Shown in pieces: positions 16,500 through 23,491 of a stretch of 24,022 bases of DNA; the stretch's first letter is position 1; each line of letters starts with the position of its first letter. The stretch is from CBDUWP01 sp965370955. Its GTDB lineage: Bacteria > Planctomycetota > Phycisphaerae > Sedimentisphaerales > Anaerobacaceae. The stretch is taken from assembly GCA_965370955.1 (NCBI GenBank), contig CBDUWP010000010.1:1-24022 (forward strand), in the 5' to 3' direction. The notes beneath the pieces are model-generated. The model was not told the origin of the DNA, searched no databases, and saw only the letters and a program-made list of their open reading frames with translations. The position numbers were made by a program, and so were the translations under genes.

Positions 16500-16670
16500 A
16501 TGAAATATTGCCCGACATGCAAACAACCGCTGGATTTGTCATTAAAATCGGTTCAGTCAAAACACCTACCGTTTTGCAGTCAAAGATGTAAATTAATAGA
16601 CCTCGGCCAATGGTTTGATGGCAATTACGTAATGTCAGCAAGATTCGATGCGGATGAAAATCCCGATTAA
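16500..16670 (+). CDS. yacG: Zinc-binding DNA gyrase inhibitor YacG
   Basis: A 56-residue protein that I translated directly. It begins MKYCPTCKQPLDL and continues PFCSQRCKLIDLGQWFDGNY. The zinc ligands are the C-P-T-C pair (C4, C7) and the CSQRC pair (C26, C30), and the PFCSxRCxxIDLGxW core is diagnostic of YacG. In E. coli YacG binds GyrB and inhibits gyrase; that activity here is by homology. It lies 27 bp after the DksA/TraR-like gene and 33 bp before the membrane-protein gene, probably in one transcript. The upstream sequence has no strong Shine-Dalgarno. Confidence 0.92.
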   Translation: MKYCPTCKQPLDLSLKSVQSKHLPFCSQRCKLIDLGQWFDGNYVMSARFDADENPD

Positions 16671-16703
16671 CCTAGCTATATTCAAGCAAAAAAGGCTAAC
16701 CAA

Positions 16704-17912
16704 ATGAACAGTCATATTCCCAATATCCAAGCCAATGTTTTCGCTTCCGGCATAATTGGCGTTTTTAGATCATCGTTGCAATTTAAAAAATTATTCATCG
16801 GCGTTATCGGCATAATGTTGATTGTCGGCTGTGGCCAATTAGTAGATATCTTCAAACCTGTCACCTGTTCGTCAATGGACACAACCATCAATGAACTAGA
16901 AGCCTATACTCAATCGCCGCAACATTTAAATCGCTATTTCAGCCGAGTCCATAAAAATAACAATTCCAAAACAGGATTATTTTCTACATTGCACCATTTT
17001 TATTCAATGAAATTTCAAGAGAGCATTGATTTTGCATTACATGGAAATCTCAAGGGTATTCTGCATAATACTGGCCAATGTTTCCGTGCTATTTACTGGT
17101 CATTTATTTTTCACCCTTTCACCAGTTGCATTTTCTTTTTTGCCTCGAGCATAATAGCTTTTATTTCGGCCGCTGCGATATGCCGTATTTCAGCATTGAA
17201 ACTAGCCTTGAATAAAGACATAGGTATCAGAGAAGCCTTTCTTTTCAGCTTTAGAAAAATTGGTTTGGTTATCTATACACCCATCTTACCTCTGATTGTT
17301 ATTGCTGTCGGCGGCTCCTTTATCATCACTTTGTCGCTACTATGCAATATACCTTTTGCCGGTGAATTCCTGATGGCAATTCTAACTCCGCTTTCAATAA
17401 TTTTAGGATTGATCATTGCTCTGTTTTCTGTAATTATACTTTTGTCTATTCATTTGTCACTTCCTGCTGTTGCCTTTGAAAGCTCAAACGCTTACGACAT
17501 AATCAGTCGCTGCTTTGATTATGTTCTCAAAAAGCCACTGCACATCATTAGCTATTTCATCATTTCCGCATTTTATGGTTCTGTTTGCTATATCGTCGTC
17601 CGGTTTGCCGTTTTTATGACTTTGTTGATCACCCGATTTTTCCTATCGCTTGGCATTTTCACTCACGCCGGTTCAATAAATAAATTAGATGCCATTTGGC
17701 CTGCCCCTGCCTTTACAAATCTCATAAGCCAGACAATGCCCGATCTAAGCTGGTATCTTGCATTACCATCTTATGCGATTAAATTTTGTTTATTTGTTTT
17801 TGTAGCTTTTTTAATCTCATTTGTTATAAATTTTTATCTTATAAGTTGCAGCTTAATATATGTTACCCTTCGCAAACAGGTAGACTACATCTCTGTTGAC
17901 ACAATTAATTAA
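16704..17912 (+). CDS. Polytopic membrane protein of unknown function
   Basis: A 402-residue protein with about seven hydrophobic helices. One lies near residues 28-48 (FIGVIGIMLIVGCGQLVDIF), followed by a hydrophilic, presumably extracytoplasmic stretch of about 80 residues with HLNRYFSRVHKNNNSKTGLF. Clusters of helices then run from about 128 to the C-terminus. A semi-conserved-looking cytoplasmic segment, SLPAVAFESSNAYDIISRCF followed by DYVLKKPLHI, links two helices. I have an impression of similar proteins in other planctomycetes but cannot assign a family or function. AAAAGG (16690-16695) precedes the ATG by 8 nt. It is last in the DksA/TraR-yacG cluster. Composition is like its neighbours. 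Confidence 0.7.
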   Translation: MNSHIPNIQANVFASGIIGVFRSSLQFKKLFIGVIGIMLIVGCGQLVDIFKPVTCSSMDTTINELEAYTQSPQHLNRYFSRVHKNNNSKTGLFSTLHHFYSMKFQESIDFALHGNLKGILHNTGQCFRAIYWSFIFHPFTSCIFFFASSIIAFISAAAICRISALKLALNKDIGIREAFLFSFRKIGLVIYTPILPLIVIAVGGSFIITLSLLCNIPFAGEFLMAILTPLSIILGLIIALFSVIILLSIHLSLPAVAFESSNAYDIISRCFDYVLKKPLHIISYFIISAFYGSVCYIVVRFAVFMTLLITRFFLSLGIFTHAGSINKLDAIWPAPAFTNLISQTMPDLSWYLALPSYAIKFCLFVFVAFLISFVINFYLISCSLIYVTLRKQVDYISVDTIN

Positions 17913-17977
17913 GGGAGCCTTTGAAGATTTGTATGATTATTAGGCTTATAATATGATATTGTAAAGCCATCAATCTA

Positions 17978-18037
17978 TTGACATCTCTTCAAGTTCAGCT
18001 TAGAATAATCCGATGATATATTGGTTACTGCTATAAT
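17978..18037 (+). promoter_or_regulatory. Promoter region of the dehydratase gene (two candidates)
   Basis: Perfect TTGACA (17978-17983), 17-bp spacer and TAGAAT (18001-18006) form a strong promoter with a leader of about 43 nt. Downstream, TGC-TATAAT (18029-18037) is an extended -10 identical in its core to the one before the DksA/TraR-like gene, but it would leave only about 12 nt before the ATG at 18056. Confidence 0.6.
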
Positions 18038-18055
18038 TTTAATTAGAGAATTTTC

Positions 18056-19990
18056 ATGGCCAAAGAAGTCAAATATCCGGAGTTAGACAATGAATCTTTC
18101 TCTTCAAAACTAACAAGCCTAGCTTTTAGTACCCGTAGAACTCTGATCATTTTAGCTCACTTATTGGCATTTTCGGCTTCACTTTTTCTTTCCTTTTTAT
18201 TAGCTAAAAACATGACTTTTGGCGACTGGATTACAACTGAATATCCAATCTTGCTATTAGTCTTCATTTGCATAAAATTCATTATTTTCGGACTCTTCAA
18301 GCAATATCGCGGCTGGTGGCGTTATGTTAGCGTAACAGATTTAACAGCTATTTTGCGAGCATCTTTGGTCAGCACACTGATTCTATTTGTTTTATGGTTT
18401 GCCGTTTTTCTACAGATGGACCAAATTCGTCAAACCTTTTCAAAAGTTGCCAGAGTTGAACAGAGCATTTTTGTTTTCGATCTTTTTGCAACAGTCATGA
18501 TTTTGGCTGGCATTAGAATGATGATCCGCTTATATCACGAGGAGTTTCGCACCGAAGAAGCTGGCCATCTAAAACGTATATTGATTTTAGGAGCCGGTAA
18601 CGCCGGCGAGGCACTGCTTCGTGAAATTCACCGCATGTCAGTAACCCGTTACGATGTCATTGGCTTTATCGATGACGACCCCGCCAAGCGTGGTACCAGT
18701 ATTCACGGCATAACTGTGCTCGGCAACGTTGGCCAATTATCCGATATATGCAAAAAACGTAATATTGAAGAAATCGCGATAGCTATTCCGTCAGCTAGTC
18801 AAAAACAAATTCGCAACATCATTCAAGTTTGTCAAGGTTCCAAGATTAAATTTACGACAGTCCCGTCCATCACTGATATTGCTTCCGGCAAATTACGTGT
18901 TTCACAAATCAGAGAGATTGACATTAACGATCTTCTTGGCCGTGAAGCGGTCGAGCTTGACATGGGTGCAATCGAAAAATTTAGCAAGGACAAAACAATC
19001 CTCGTCACTGGAGCCGGCGGATCGATTGGTTCAGAAATGTGCCGCCAATTATGTAAATTCTCCCCTGCTCTTTTGCTGCTGGTTGAGCAAGCTGAAAATC
19101 CTCTTTTCCACATAGACAATGAATTAAAAAAAGATTATCCAGCCATTAAGACAAAAGCCATCATTTGCGATATAACGGACAGCATCAGAGTAAATGATAT
19201 ATTTTCCAAATATAAGCCAGAGGTAATTATCCACGCAGCAGCCCATAAGCACGTTCCGTTAATGGAGACAAATCCGGGCGAATCAATAAAGAACAACATT
19301 GTCGGAACAAAAACAATTGCTGACGCCTCTTGTAAACATAATTCGACCAATTTCGTAATGATCAGCACCGATAAAGCTGTAAATCCAACATCGTTGATGG
19401 GGACTTCTAAGCGTATTGCCGAGATGTATATACAAAATTTGAATACAACCAGCCAAACAGATTTTATTACAGTTCGCTTTGGTAATGTTCTAGGTTCAAA
19501 TGGCTCGGTGGTTCCTCTTTTCAAAAAACAAATCGCTATAGGCGGCCCTGTCACTGTCACAGATCCCGAAATGCAGCGATATTTCATGACGATCCCAGAA
19601 GCCAGCCAGCTTGTTTTGCAAGCAGCTAGTATGGGTAAAGGCGGCGAGATTTTCGTTTTGGATATGGGCGAACCTGTTAAGATTGTCGACTTAGCTAAAG
19701 ATTTGATTACGTTAAGCGGCCTTGTTCCTGACGAAGATATAGAGATAATTTTTTCCGGCCTTAGGCCCGGCGAAAAGCTTTTCGAGGAGCTATCGATAAA
19801 AGGTGAAAATATGCAGCCAACCTGCCATCCAAAAATTGGCGTATGGAATAATATCCCCTCTGATCGCGACAAGCTTTATGCCAATATAACCCAGCTTGTT
19901 GAAATAGCCCACAGCCAGAACCACGCTGAGATAGTCGCTAAAATAAAAACCATTGTTCCTGAGTATATCGGCAAGCCGTTGAAACAATAA
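18056..19990 (+). CDS. Membrane-bound NDP-sugar dehydratase (WbpM/FlaA1/CapD/PglF type)
   Basis: A 644-residue inner-membrane enzyme of nucleotide-sugar metabolism, probably a UDP-GlcNAc 4,6-dehydratase that supplies modified sugars for surface polysaccharide or glycans. Four transmembrane helices occupy about residues 25-165. A first Rossmann segment follows (ILILGAGNAGEALLREIH, about 172-190), and then the catalytic short-chain dehydrogenase domain with TGAGGSIG at 318-325, HAAAHKHVPLMETNP, and STDKAVNPTSLMGTSKR. The usual Tyr of the Y-x3-K motif is Met (M448-G-T-S-K452), as is established for the large WbpM-type members. RPGEKLFEEL near the C-terminus is also typical. The ATG at 18056 is 11 nt beyond GAGA, a weak Shine-Dalgarno. 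It stands alone behind its own promoter, so the pathway is not identified. Confidence 0.92.
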   Translation: MAKEVKYPELDNESFSSKLTSLAFSTRRTLIILAHLLAFSASLFLSFLLAKNMTFGDWITTEYPILLLVFICIKFIIFGLFKQYRGWWRYVSVTDLTAILRASLVSTLILFVLWFAVFLQMDQIRQTFSKVARVEQSIFVFDLFATVMILAGIRMMIRLYHEEFRTEEAGHLKRILILGAGNAGEALLREIHRMSVTRYDVIGFIDDDPAKRGTSIHGITVLGNVGQLSDICKKRNIEEIAIAIPSASQKQIRNIIQVCQGSKIKFTTVPSITDIASGKLRVSQIREIDINDLLGREAVELDMGAIEKFSKDKTILVTGAGGSIGSEMCRQLCKFSPALLLLVEQAENPLFHIDNELKKDYPAIKTKAIICDITDSIRVNDIFSKYKPEVIIHAAAHKHVPLMETNPGESIKNNIVGTKTIADASCKHNSTNFVMISTDKAVNPTSLMGTSKRIAEMYIQNLNTTSQTDFITVRFGNVLGSNGSVVPLFKKQIAIGGPVTVTDPEMQRYFMTIPEASQLVLQAASMGKGGEIFVLDMGEPVKIVDLAKDLITLSGLVPDEDIEIIFSGLRPGEKLFEELSIKGENMQPTCHPKIGVWNNIPSDRDKLYANITQLVEIAHSQNHAEIVAKIKTIVPEYIGKPLKQ

Positions 19991-20052
19991 GTTAATCTCA
20001 AGTCTTTCAGCTATCTCTCACAATGATTTTGTGTCCCAATCGTGATTGTTTA

Positions 20053-20081
20053 TTGCATTTTTTCAAATGTTGTGTTACCAT
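20053..20081 (+). promoter_or_regulatory. Promoter of tRNA-Pro(CGG)
   Basis: TTGCAT (20053-20058), 17-bp spacer, TACCAT (20076-20081). The predicted start, about 20088, is some 14 nt before the mature tRNA, suitable for a tRNA gene. Confidence 0.5.
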
Positions 20082-20101
20082 TTCCGGTCTGGTTTATATA
20101 C

Positions 20102-20176
<75 letters not shown>

Positions 20177-20313
20177 TTGCTTCAATTAGCTTGGCATTCT
20201 ATGCTTTAGTAGACTTCCTCACAAATAACCCAAGTTACAAACAGGCCAAACAGGTAAATCATAATATTCATAGATAATTATAGGCTCAGTTCAAAAATTA
20301 ACTTATTTTAAGC

Positions 20314-20342
20314 TTCTAAAATGACCGGTTTCATCTTATACT
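20314..20342 (+). promoter_or_regulatory. Possible promoter of the nitronate-monooxygenase-family gene
   Basis: TTCTAA (20314-20319), 17-bp spacer, TATACT (20337-20342). The -10 is good and the -35 poor. It lies about 84 bp before the gene. Confidence 0.3.
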
Positions 20343-20425
20343 CTGTGGGATAATTCTAGGTGCTCGGCTACTAGCTAAAAACCTGAGGTTGTTATGCAGC
20401 TTGATCGAAAGGAAACGATAAAAAT

Positions 20426-21523
20426 ATGAGTTTAAATAAAATGCCAAAACTCCGAATAGGAAATTGGGAAGCGGATGTACCAATTATTCAGGGAGGCATG
20501 GGGGTCGGAATATCGCTTGCAGGACTGGCGGCAGCTGTTGCCAACGCCGGCGGAGTAGGTATTATCGCTACAGCTGGTATCGGACAATTTGAACTAGATA
20601 GAGTCACCAATGGTAAAGAAGCTGATCAAAGAGCCCTGCGTGAAGAAATCAAAAAAGCAAAAAAATTGACAAATGGAATTATCGGCGTAAACATTATGGT
20701 AGCACTTTCTGATTACGATGGCCTTATACAGTGCGCCGTCGAAGAAGAAGTGAATTTAATTTTACTCGGAGCAGGACTTCCCATCAGATTGCCGGACACT
20801 TTGCCACTGGACAACTTAGGCCAATTGGCCACTAAATTCGTCCCTATCGTCTCGTCCGGTAAAGCCGCTAACATTATATTTAGATCATGGGCCAAACAAT
20901 TTAATCATATACCAGATGCAATAATTGTAGAAGGTCCGCGAGCGGGAGGCCATCTCGGATTTAAAAAACAACAGCTAGATGATCCCAATTACGCAATAGA
21001 AAAATTAGTACCTCAAGTCATTGAAGCAATAAAGCCATACAAAACCCGGTTTAATAAAGATGTCCCAGTAATTGCTGCAGGTGGCATCTACACAGGAAGT
21101 GATATCCATAAATTCCTACAGTTGGGGGCACAAGGAGTACAAATGGGCACCAGATTTGTCACTACCGATGAGTGTGATGCTTCTTTAGCATTCAAAAATG
21201 CATATATAAACTGTAAAAAAGAAGACCTAACTATTATAAACAGCCCTGTAGGATTACCGGGAAGAGTAATACGCAACGCTTTCATTAAACGTGTCGAATC
21301 AGGGAGCAGGAAACCTTTCCAATGTAACTGGAAATGCCTAAGAACATGCGATTTCAAACAGGCACCCTATTGCATCGCTATTGCATTGACAAATGCCCAA
21401 CATGGAGACATGGATAATGGATTTGCATTTGCAGGAGCTAACGCTTACAGAACCGATAAAATCATCTCTGTTGAAAAACTCGTTGAAACCTTAAAAGAAG
21501 AATATAATACCGACAACCCCTAA
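20426..21523 (+). CDS. Nitronate monooxygenase-family FMN oxidoreductase with four-cysteine insert
   Basis: A 365-residue TIM-barrel flavoprotein of the 2-nitropropane dioxygenase / FabK-like family. N-terminal flavin-binding sequence: VPIIQGGMGVGISLAGLAAA and NAGGVGIIATAG. The segment VEGPRAGGHLGF carries the family's active-site His (H176), and AAGGIYTGSDI plus GAQGVQMGTRFVTTDEC form the phosphate-binding end of the barrel. The C-terminal region has C300, C304, C308 and C316 (C-x3-C-x3-C-x7-C), which looks like a 4Fe-4S ligand set and is not part of the classical enzyme. From memory, similar cysteine-bearing homologues occur in clostridia and other anaerobes. Substrate unknown. AAAGGA at 20408-20413 is 12 nt from the ATG, rather far. 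The gene stands alone between two proline tRNA genes of opposite orientation. Confidence 0.85.
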   Translation: MSLNKMPKLRIGNWEADVPIIQGGMGVGISLAGLAAAVANAGGVGIIATAGIGQFELDRVTNGKEADQRALREEIKKAKKLTNGIIGVNIMVALSDYDGLIQCAVEEEVNLILLGAGLPIRLPDTLPLDNLGQLATKFVPIVSSGKAANIIFRSWAKQFNHIPDAIIVEGPRAGGHLGFKKQQLDDPNYAIEKLVPQVIEAIKPYKTRFNKDVPVIAAGGIYTGSDIHKFLQLGAQGVQMGTRFVTTDECDASLAFKNAYINCKKEDLTIINSPVGLPGRVIRNAFIKRVESGSRKPFQCNWKCLRTCDFKQAPYCIAIALTNAQHGDMDNGFAFAGANAYRTDKIISVEKLVETLKEEYNTDNP

Positions 21524-21582
21524 AAATCTGCTCTGATTTGATTAAGATTATCTTTAAAAAATCAACAATTATAGATCTTGAT

Positions 21583-21624
21583 AAAAAAAAGGCTGTTTAA
21601 TGTTAATCCATTAGACAGCCTTTT
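21583..21624 (-). terminator. Intrinsic terminator of tRNA-Pro(TGG)
   Basis: On the minus strand AAGGCTGT (21622-21615) pairs with ACAGCCTT (21596-21589) with further inner pairing (TAAT/ATTA), followed by a run of eight T (plus-strand A run 21583-21590). It begins about six bases after the tRNA 3' end. On the plus strand the same hairpin is followed by only four T and could weakly end the nitronate-monooxygenase transcript. Confidence 0.8.
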
Positions 21625-21629
21625 CACAA

Positions 21630-21704
21630 TCGGGGTGACAGGATTCGAACCTACGACCTCCTGGTCCCAAACCAGGCGCTCTAGCCAAGCTGAGCTACAC
21701 CCCG
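21630..21704 (-). tRNA. tRNA-Pro, anticodon TGG
   Basis: Minus-strand cloverleaf: acceptor CGGGGTG/CACCCCG, D stem GCTC/GAGC, anticodon stem CCTGG/CCAGG with loop TTTGGGA (anticodon TGG), T stem GTAGG/CCTGT with loop TTCGAAT, discriminator A at 21630. CCA is not encoded. It decodes CCA and, by wobble, other proline codons. Confidence 0.95.
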
Positions 21705-21714
21705 AAAAGTCGTC

Positions 21715-21743
21715 ATACTACAGATTAACAGCCAAAATTACAA
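21715..21743 (-). promoter_or_regulatory. Promoter of tRNA-Pro(TGG)
   Basis: On the minus strand TTGTAA (21743-21738), 17-bp spacer, TAGTAT (21720-21715). The start would be about 4-5 nt before the mature tRNA. Confidence 0.5.
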
Positions 21744-21817
21744 CAACTATATTCCAACTATCCCAATTTTTTTAAGTATATATCAGCCCCCAACAATCAA
21801 ACACAGCAATATTTCGC

Positions 21818-21846
21818 TTGCAAATACCCTAAATTGAAGTTATAAT
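21818..21846 (+). promoter_or_regulatory. Promoter of the membrane HTH protein gene
   Basis: TTGCAA (21818-21823), 17-bp spacer, perfect TATAAT (21841-21846), about 56 nt of leader before the ATG at 21909. Confidence 0.65.
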
Positions 21847-21908
21847 TAGTGTTTGTTTTAGGCTCTAATATAGAGTCGCAATTTAGCTCAAAAATAGGGG
21901 AATAAATA

Positions 21909-23048
21909 ATGGCCGGCATGTTTTATTCGTTGCAGGAAGTTGCTGAAAAAATCGGCGTAACAGATGAACAAGTGCAGCAATTAGTCAAAGAAGGGAAATT
22001 GCGAGAGTTCCGCGATGGACCAAATCTGCTTTTTAAAGTCGATGAGGTTGAGGCTTACATAACCACGAACCCTGTTGACAATAAAACAAACTCCACCGTT
22101 AATTTAGTCGATGAACAAGAAACAGGGTTAATTGATAGCGGTGACACACAAGAAATAGATCAAACCGATTTAGCTGACAATGGAACTCACTTAGCATCAG
22201 AATCAGCTAGTGAAACTATCAGTGACAGCTTCAAACTGGAAGCGATTACTGATAATGATGAAACATCAGAAATCTTACTGGCAGCTGACGAGTCAATCAT
22301 CAATCTTGAAGACAGTTTGACAAATGCTGACACTATTGCTGATGGAAATCTTTCAGCTATCTCTGATAATATGAATATTCTAGCTGACGATTCTACGAAT
22401 GAAATGGCTATTTCTGATGACACATTAGGCGGCACTCAGTTCGGCACAGGAACTAGCTCGAATGTGAATGCGGGATCAGGTTCAGATATGGAAGAAATGT
22501 CAATCAGTGAGATAGAAGATGATATCAGTTTGGATTCTTTTGGAAGCGGTTCAGGACTGCTCGATTTGTCACTGCAAGCTGATGACACCTCTCTGGGCGG
22601 CATTTTGGATGAGATTTATACGCCAGAAGAAGATATGGCTGCCGATGCAAATTCAGAATTAAGCTTTACTGGACAAAGCATGATGGGTTCGGTGATGGGC
22701 GATTCTGGCCAAGCGATGGCAACAAGACAGTCAACAGGAACTGCCTTTGCAGCAGTCAGCATTTTAGACCCGACAAGCACAGTTTACGGCATTGTTATGC
22801 TTTTGCCGCTAATGGCTATAATTTATACCATTACTGTCGCTATCGCTGAATTTTGCAAAATAAAATTGACCATAACATCGGTCGTACAACCTTGGATATG
22901 GTATGCCGCAGCGGCGATGGCGGGAGCATCTATTTTAATATTGCTTATCGGCCTTGTTACATCCGGCGGCTCTGGAAAACCAAAAACAAAAAAGGTTAAA
23001 AAAACAAAAGCTCCAAAACAAAAAAAGATGAATACAAAAAAGAAATAA
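21909..23048 (+). CDS. Membrane-anchored helix-turn-helix protein with acidic linker
   Basis: A 379-residue protein in three parts. Residues 1-55 form a MerR/excisionase-like helix-turn-helix domain (FYSLQEVAEKIGVTDEQVQQ, then VKEGKLREFRDGPNLLFKVDEVEAYI). Residues about 56-280 are acidic, Ser/Thr/Asp/Glu/Gly-rich and nearly devoid of Lys and Arg, so probably disordered. Two hydrophobic helices follow at about 292-314 (GIVMLLPLMAIIYTITVAIAEF) and 330-352 (IWYAAAAMAGASILILLIGL), and the last 25 residues are a Lys-rich tail. Both ends would face the cytoplasm. I recall related proteins in planctomycetes, but their function is not known to me; a membrane-tethered DNA- or protein-binding role is inference. 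AGGGG (21896-21900) precedes the ATG by 8 nt. The gene is monocistronic, with its own promoter and terminator. Confidence 0.82.
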   Translation: MAGMFYSLQEVAEKIGVTDEQVQQLVKEGKLREFRDGPNLLFKVDEVEAYITTNPVDNKTNSTVNLVDEQETGLIDSGDTQEIDQTDLADNGTHLASESASETISDSFKLEAITDNDETSEILLAADESIINLEDSLTNADTIADGNLSAISDNMNILADDSTNEMAISDDTLGGTQFGTGTSSNVNAGSGSDMEEMSISEIEDDISLDSFGSGSGLLDLSLQADDTSLGGILDEIYTPEEDMAADANSELSFTGQSMMGSVMGDSGQAMATRQSTGTAFAAVSILDPTSTVYGIVMLLPLMAIIYTITVAIAEFCKIKLTITSVVQPWIWYAAAAMAGASILILLIGLVTSGGSGKPKTKKVKKTKAPKQKKMNTKKK

Positions 23049-23076
23049 GCACAAAATTTTTAATAAGATTATATCA

Positions 23077-23115
23077 AAACAAGCCCTATAATTTTTTGTA
23101 GAGCTTGTTTTTTTT
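23077..23115 (+). terminator. Intrinsic terminator of the HTH protein gene
   Basis: AAACAAGC (23077-23084) pairs with GCTTGTTT (23103-23110), with further inner pairing CTAT/GTAG, and the T run continues to 23115. It lies 28 bp after the stop codon. Confidence 0.85.
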
Positions 23116-23118
23116 ATA

Positions 23119-23255
23119 TCCCCGGCGGGATTCCGCAGAATAGTATATCATTCTTTGCGGGCAACGCTGCGCTTTTGTCGAACCAAGCATAGTGGCTGCG
23201 ATGCAGCCACGCAGGTTCTCACCCCTTGCGGGGACATTTGTCCCCGGCGGGATTC
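23119..23255. repeat. Direct repeat of the tRNA-Arg 3' end, with a hairpin-rich spacer
   Basis: The 15-mer TCCCCGGCGGGATTC occurs at 23119-23133 and at 23241-23255. The second copy is the acceptor/T-arm 3' end of tRNA-Arg (minus strand); the first is a lone fragment 122 bp away in the same orientation. Between them are a perfect hairpin GTGGCTGC-GAT-GCAGCCAC (23192-23210), GCAGGTTC (23211-23218), an inverted copy of the tRNA's own GAACCTGC (23256-23263), and GGGGAC-ATTT-GTCCCC (23230-23245). The pattern resembles an attachment-site duplication or a decayed tRNA-derived element. Confidence 0.6.
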
Positions 23256-23312
23256 GAACCTGCAATCTTCGGCTTCGGAAGCCGACGCTCTATCCAATTG
23301 AACCACGGGGAC
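23239..23312 (-). tRNA. tRNA-Arg, anticodon CCG
   Basis: Minus-strand cloverleaf: acceptor GTCCCCG/CGGGGAC, D stem GTTC/GAGC (one mismatch or wobble), anticodon stem TCGGC/GCCGA with loop TTCCGAA (anticodon CCG), T stem GCAGG/CCCGC (imperfect at one pair) with loop TTCGAAT, discriminator A at 23239. CCA is not encoded. It decodes CGG. Confidence 0.93.
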
Positions 23313-23331
23313 AAAAAAACTTATAGCGTCA

Positions 23332-23360
23332 ATTATCCCAGCCAAAAAGATATTAGTCAA
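23332..23360 (-). promoter_or_regulatory. Promoter of tRNA-Arg(CCG)
   Basis: On the minus strand TTGACT (23360-23355), 17-bp spacer, GATAAT (23337-23332), with a start about 13 nt before the tRNA. It is back to back with the waaA promoter. Confidence 0.6.
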
Positions 23361-23423
23361 GCTTTATCGTTCGCAAAAACCATCGCTTATCAAAACCTAT
23401 AGCACATAACCAAATATTAAAAA

Positions 23424-23452
23424 TTGACACAATAGACAATTATCAATATCAT
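23424..23452 (+). promoter_or_regulatory. Promoter of waaA
   Basis: Perfect TTGACA (23424-23429), 17-bp spacer, TATCAT (23447-23452), the same pair of boxes as the gpmI promoter. Leader about 33 nt. Confidence 0.7.
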
Positions 23453-23491
23453 TGTTTGTCAAAGCCTCAAATTTTGTTCAGGGATGAAACT

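Noticed and set aside
19135..19872. 245-codon minus-strand frame inside the NDP-sugar dehydratase gene
   Set aside because: It is antisense to a fully conserved enzyme domain, with no recognisable motif or ribosome-binding site; a shadow frame.
20177..20425. Possible riboswitch or small RNA before the nitronate-monooxygenase-family gene
   Set aside because: Only a 4-bp hairpin (AACC-TGA-GGTT) near the start codon was found and no known aptamer pattern; nothing beyond a weak promoter can be supported.
21578..21775. Open reading frame across tRNA-Pro(TGG), containing GVTGFEPTTSWSQTRRSSQ
   Set aside because: This peptide pattern is the well-known artefact of translating a tRNA gene in the wrong frame; the tRNA explains it.
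23148..23360. Minus-strand frame with VVQLDRASASEAEDCRFESRRGQ
   Set aside because: Again a translated tRNA (tRNA-Arg); no independent coding evidence.
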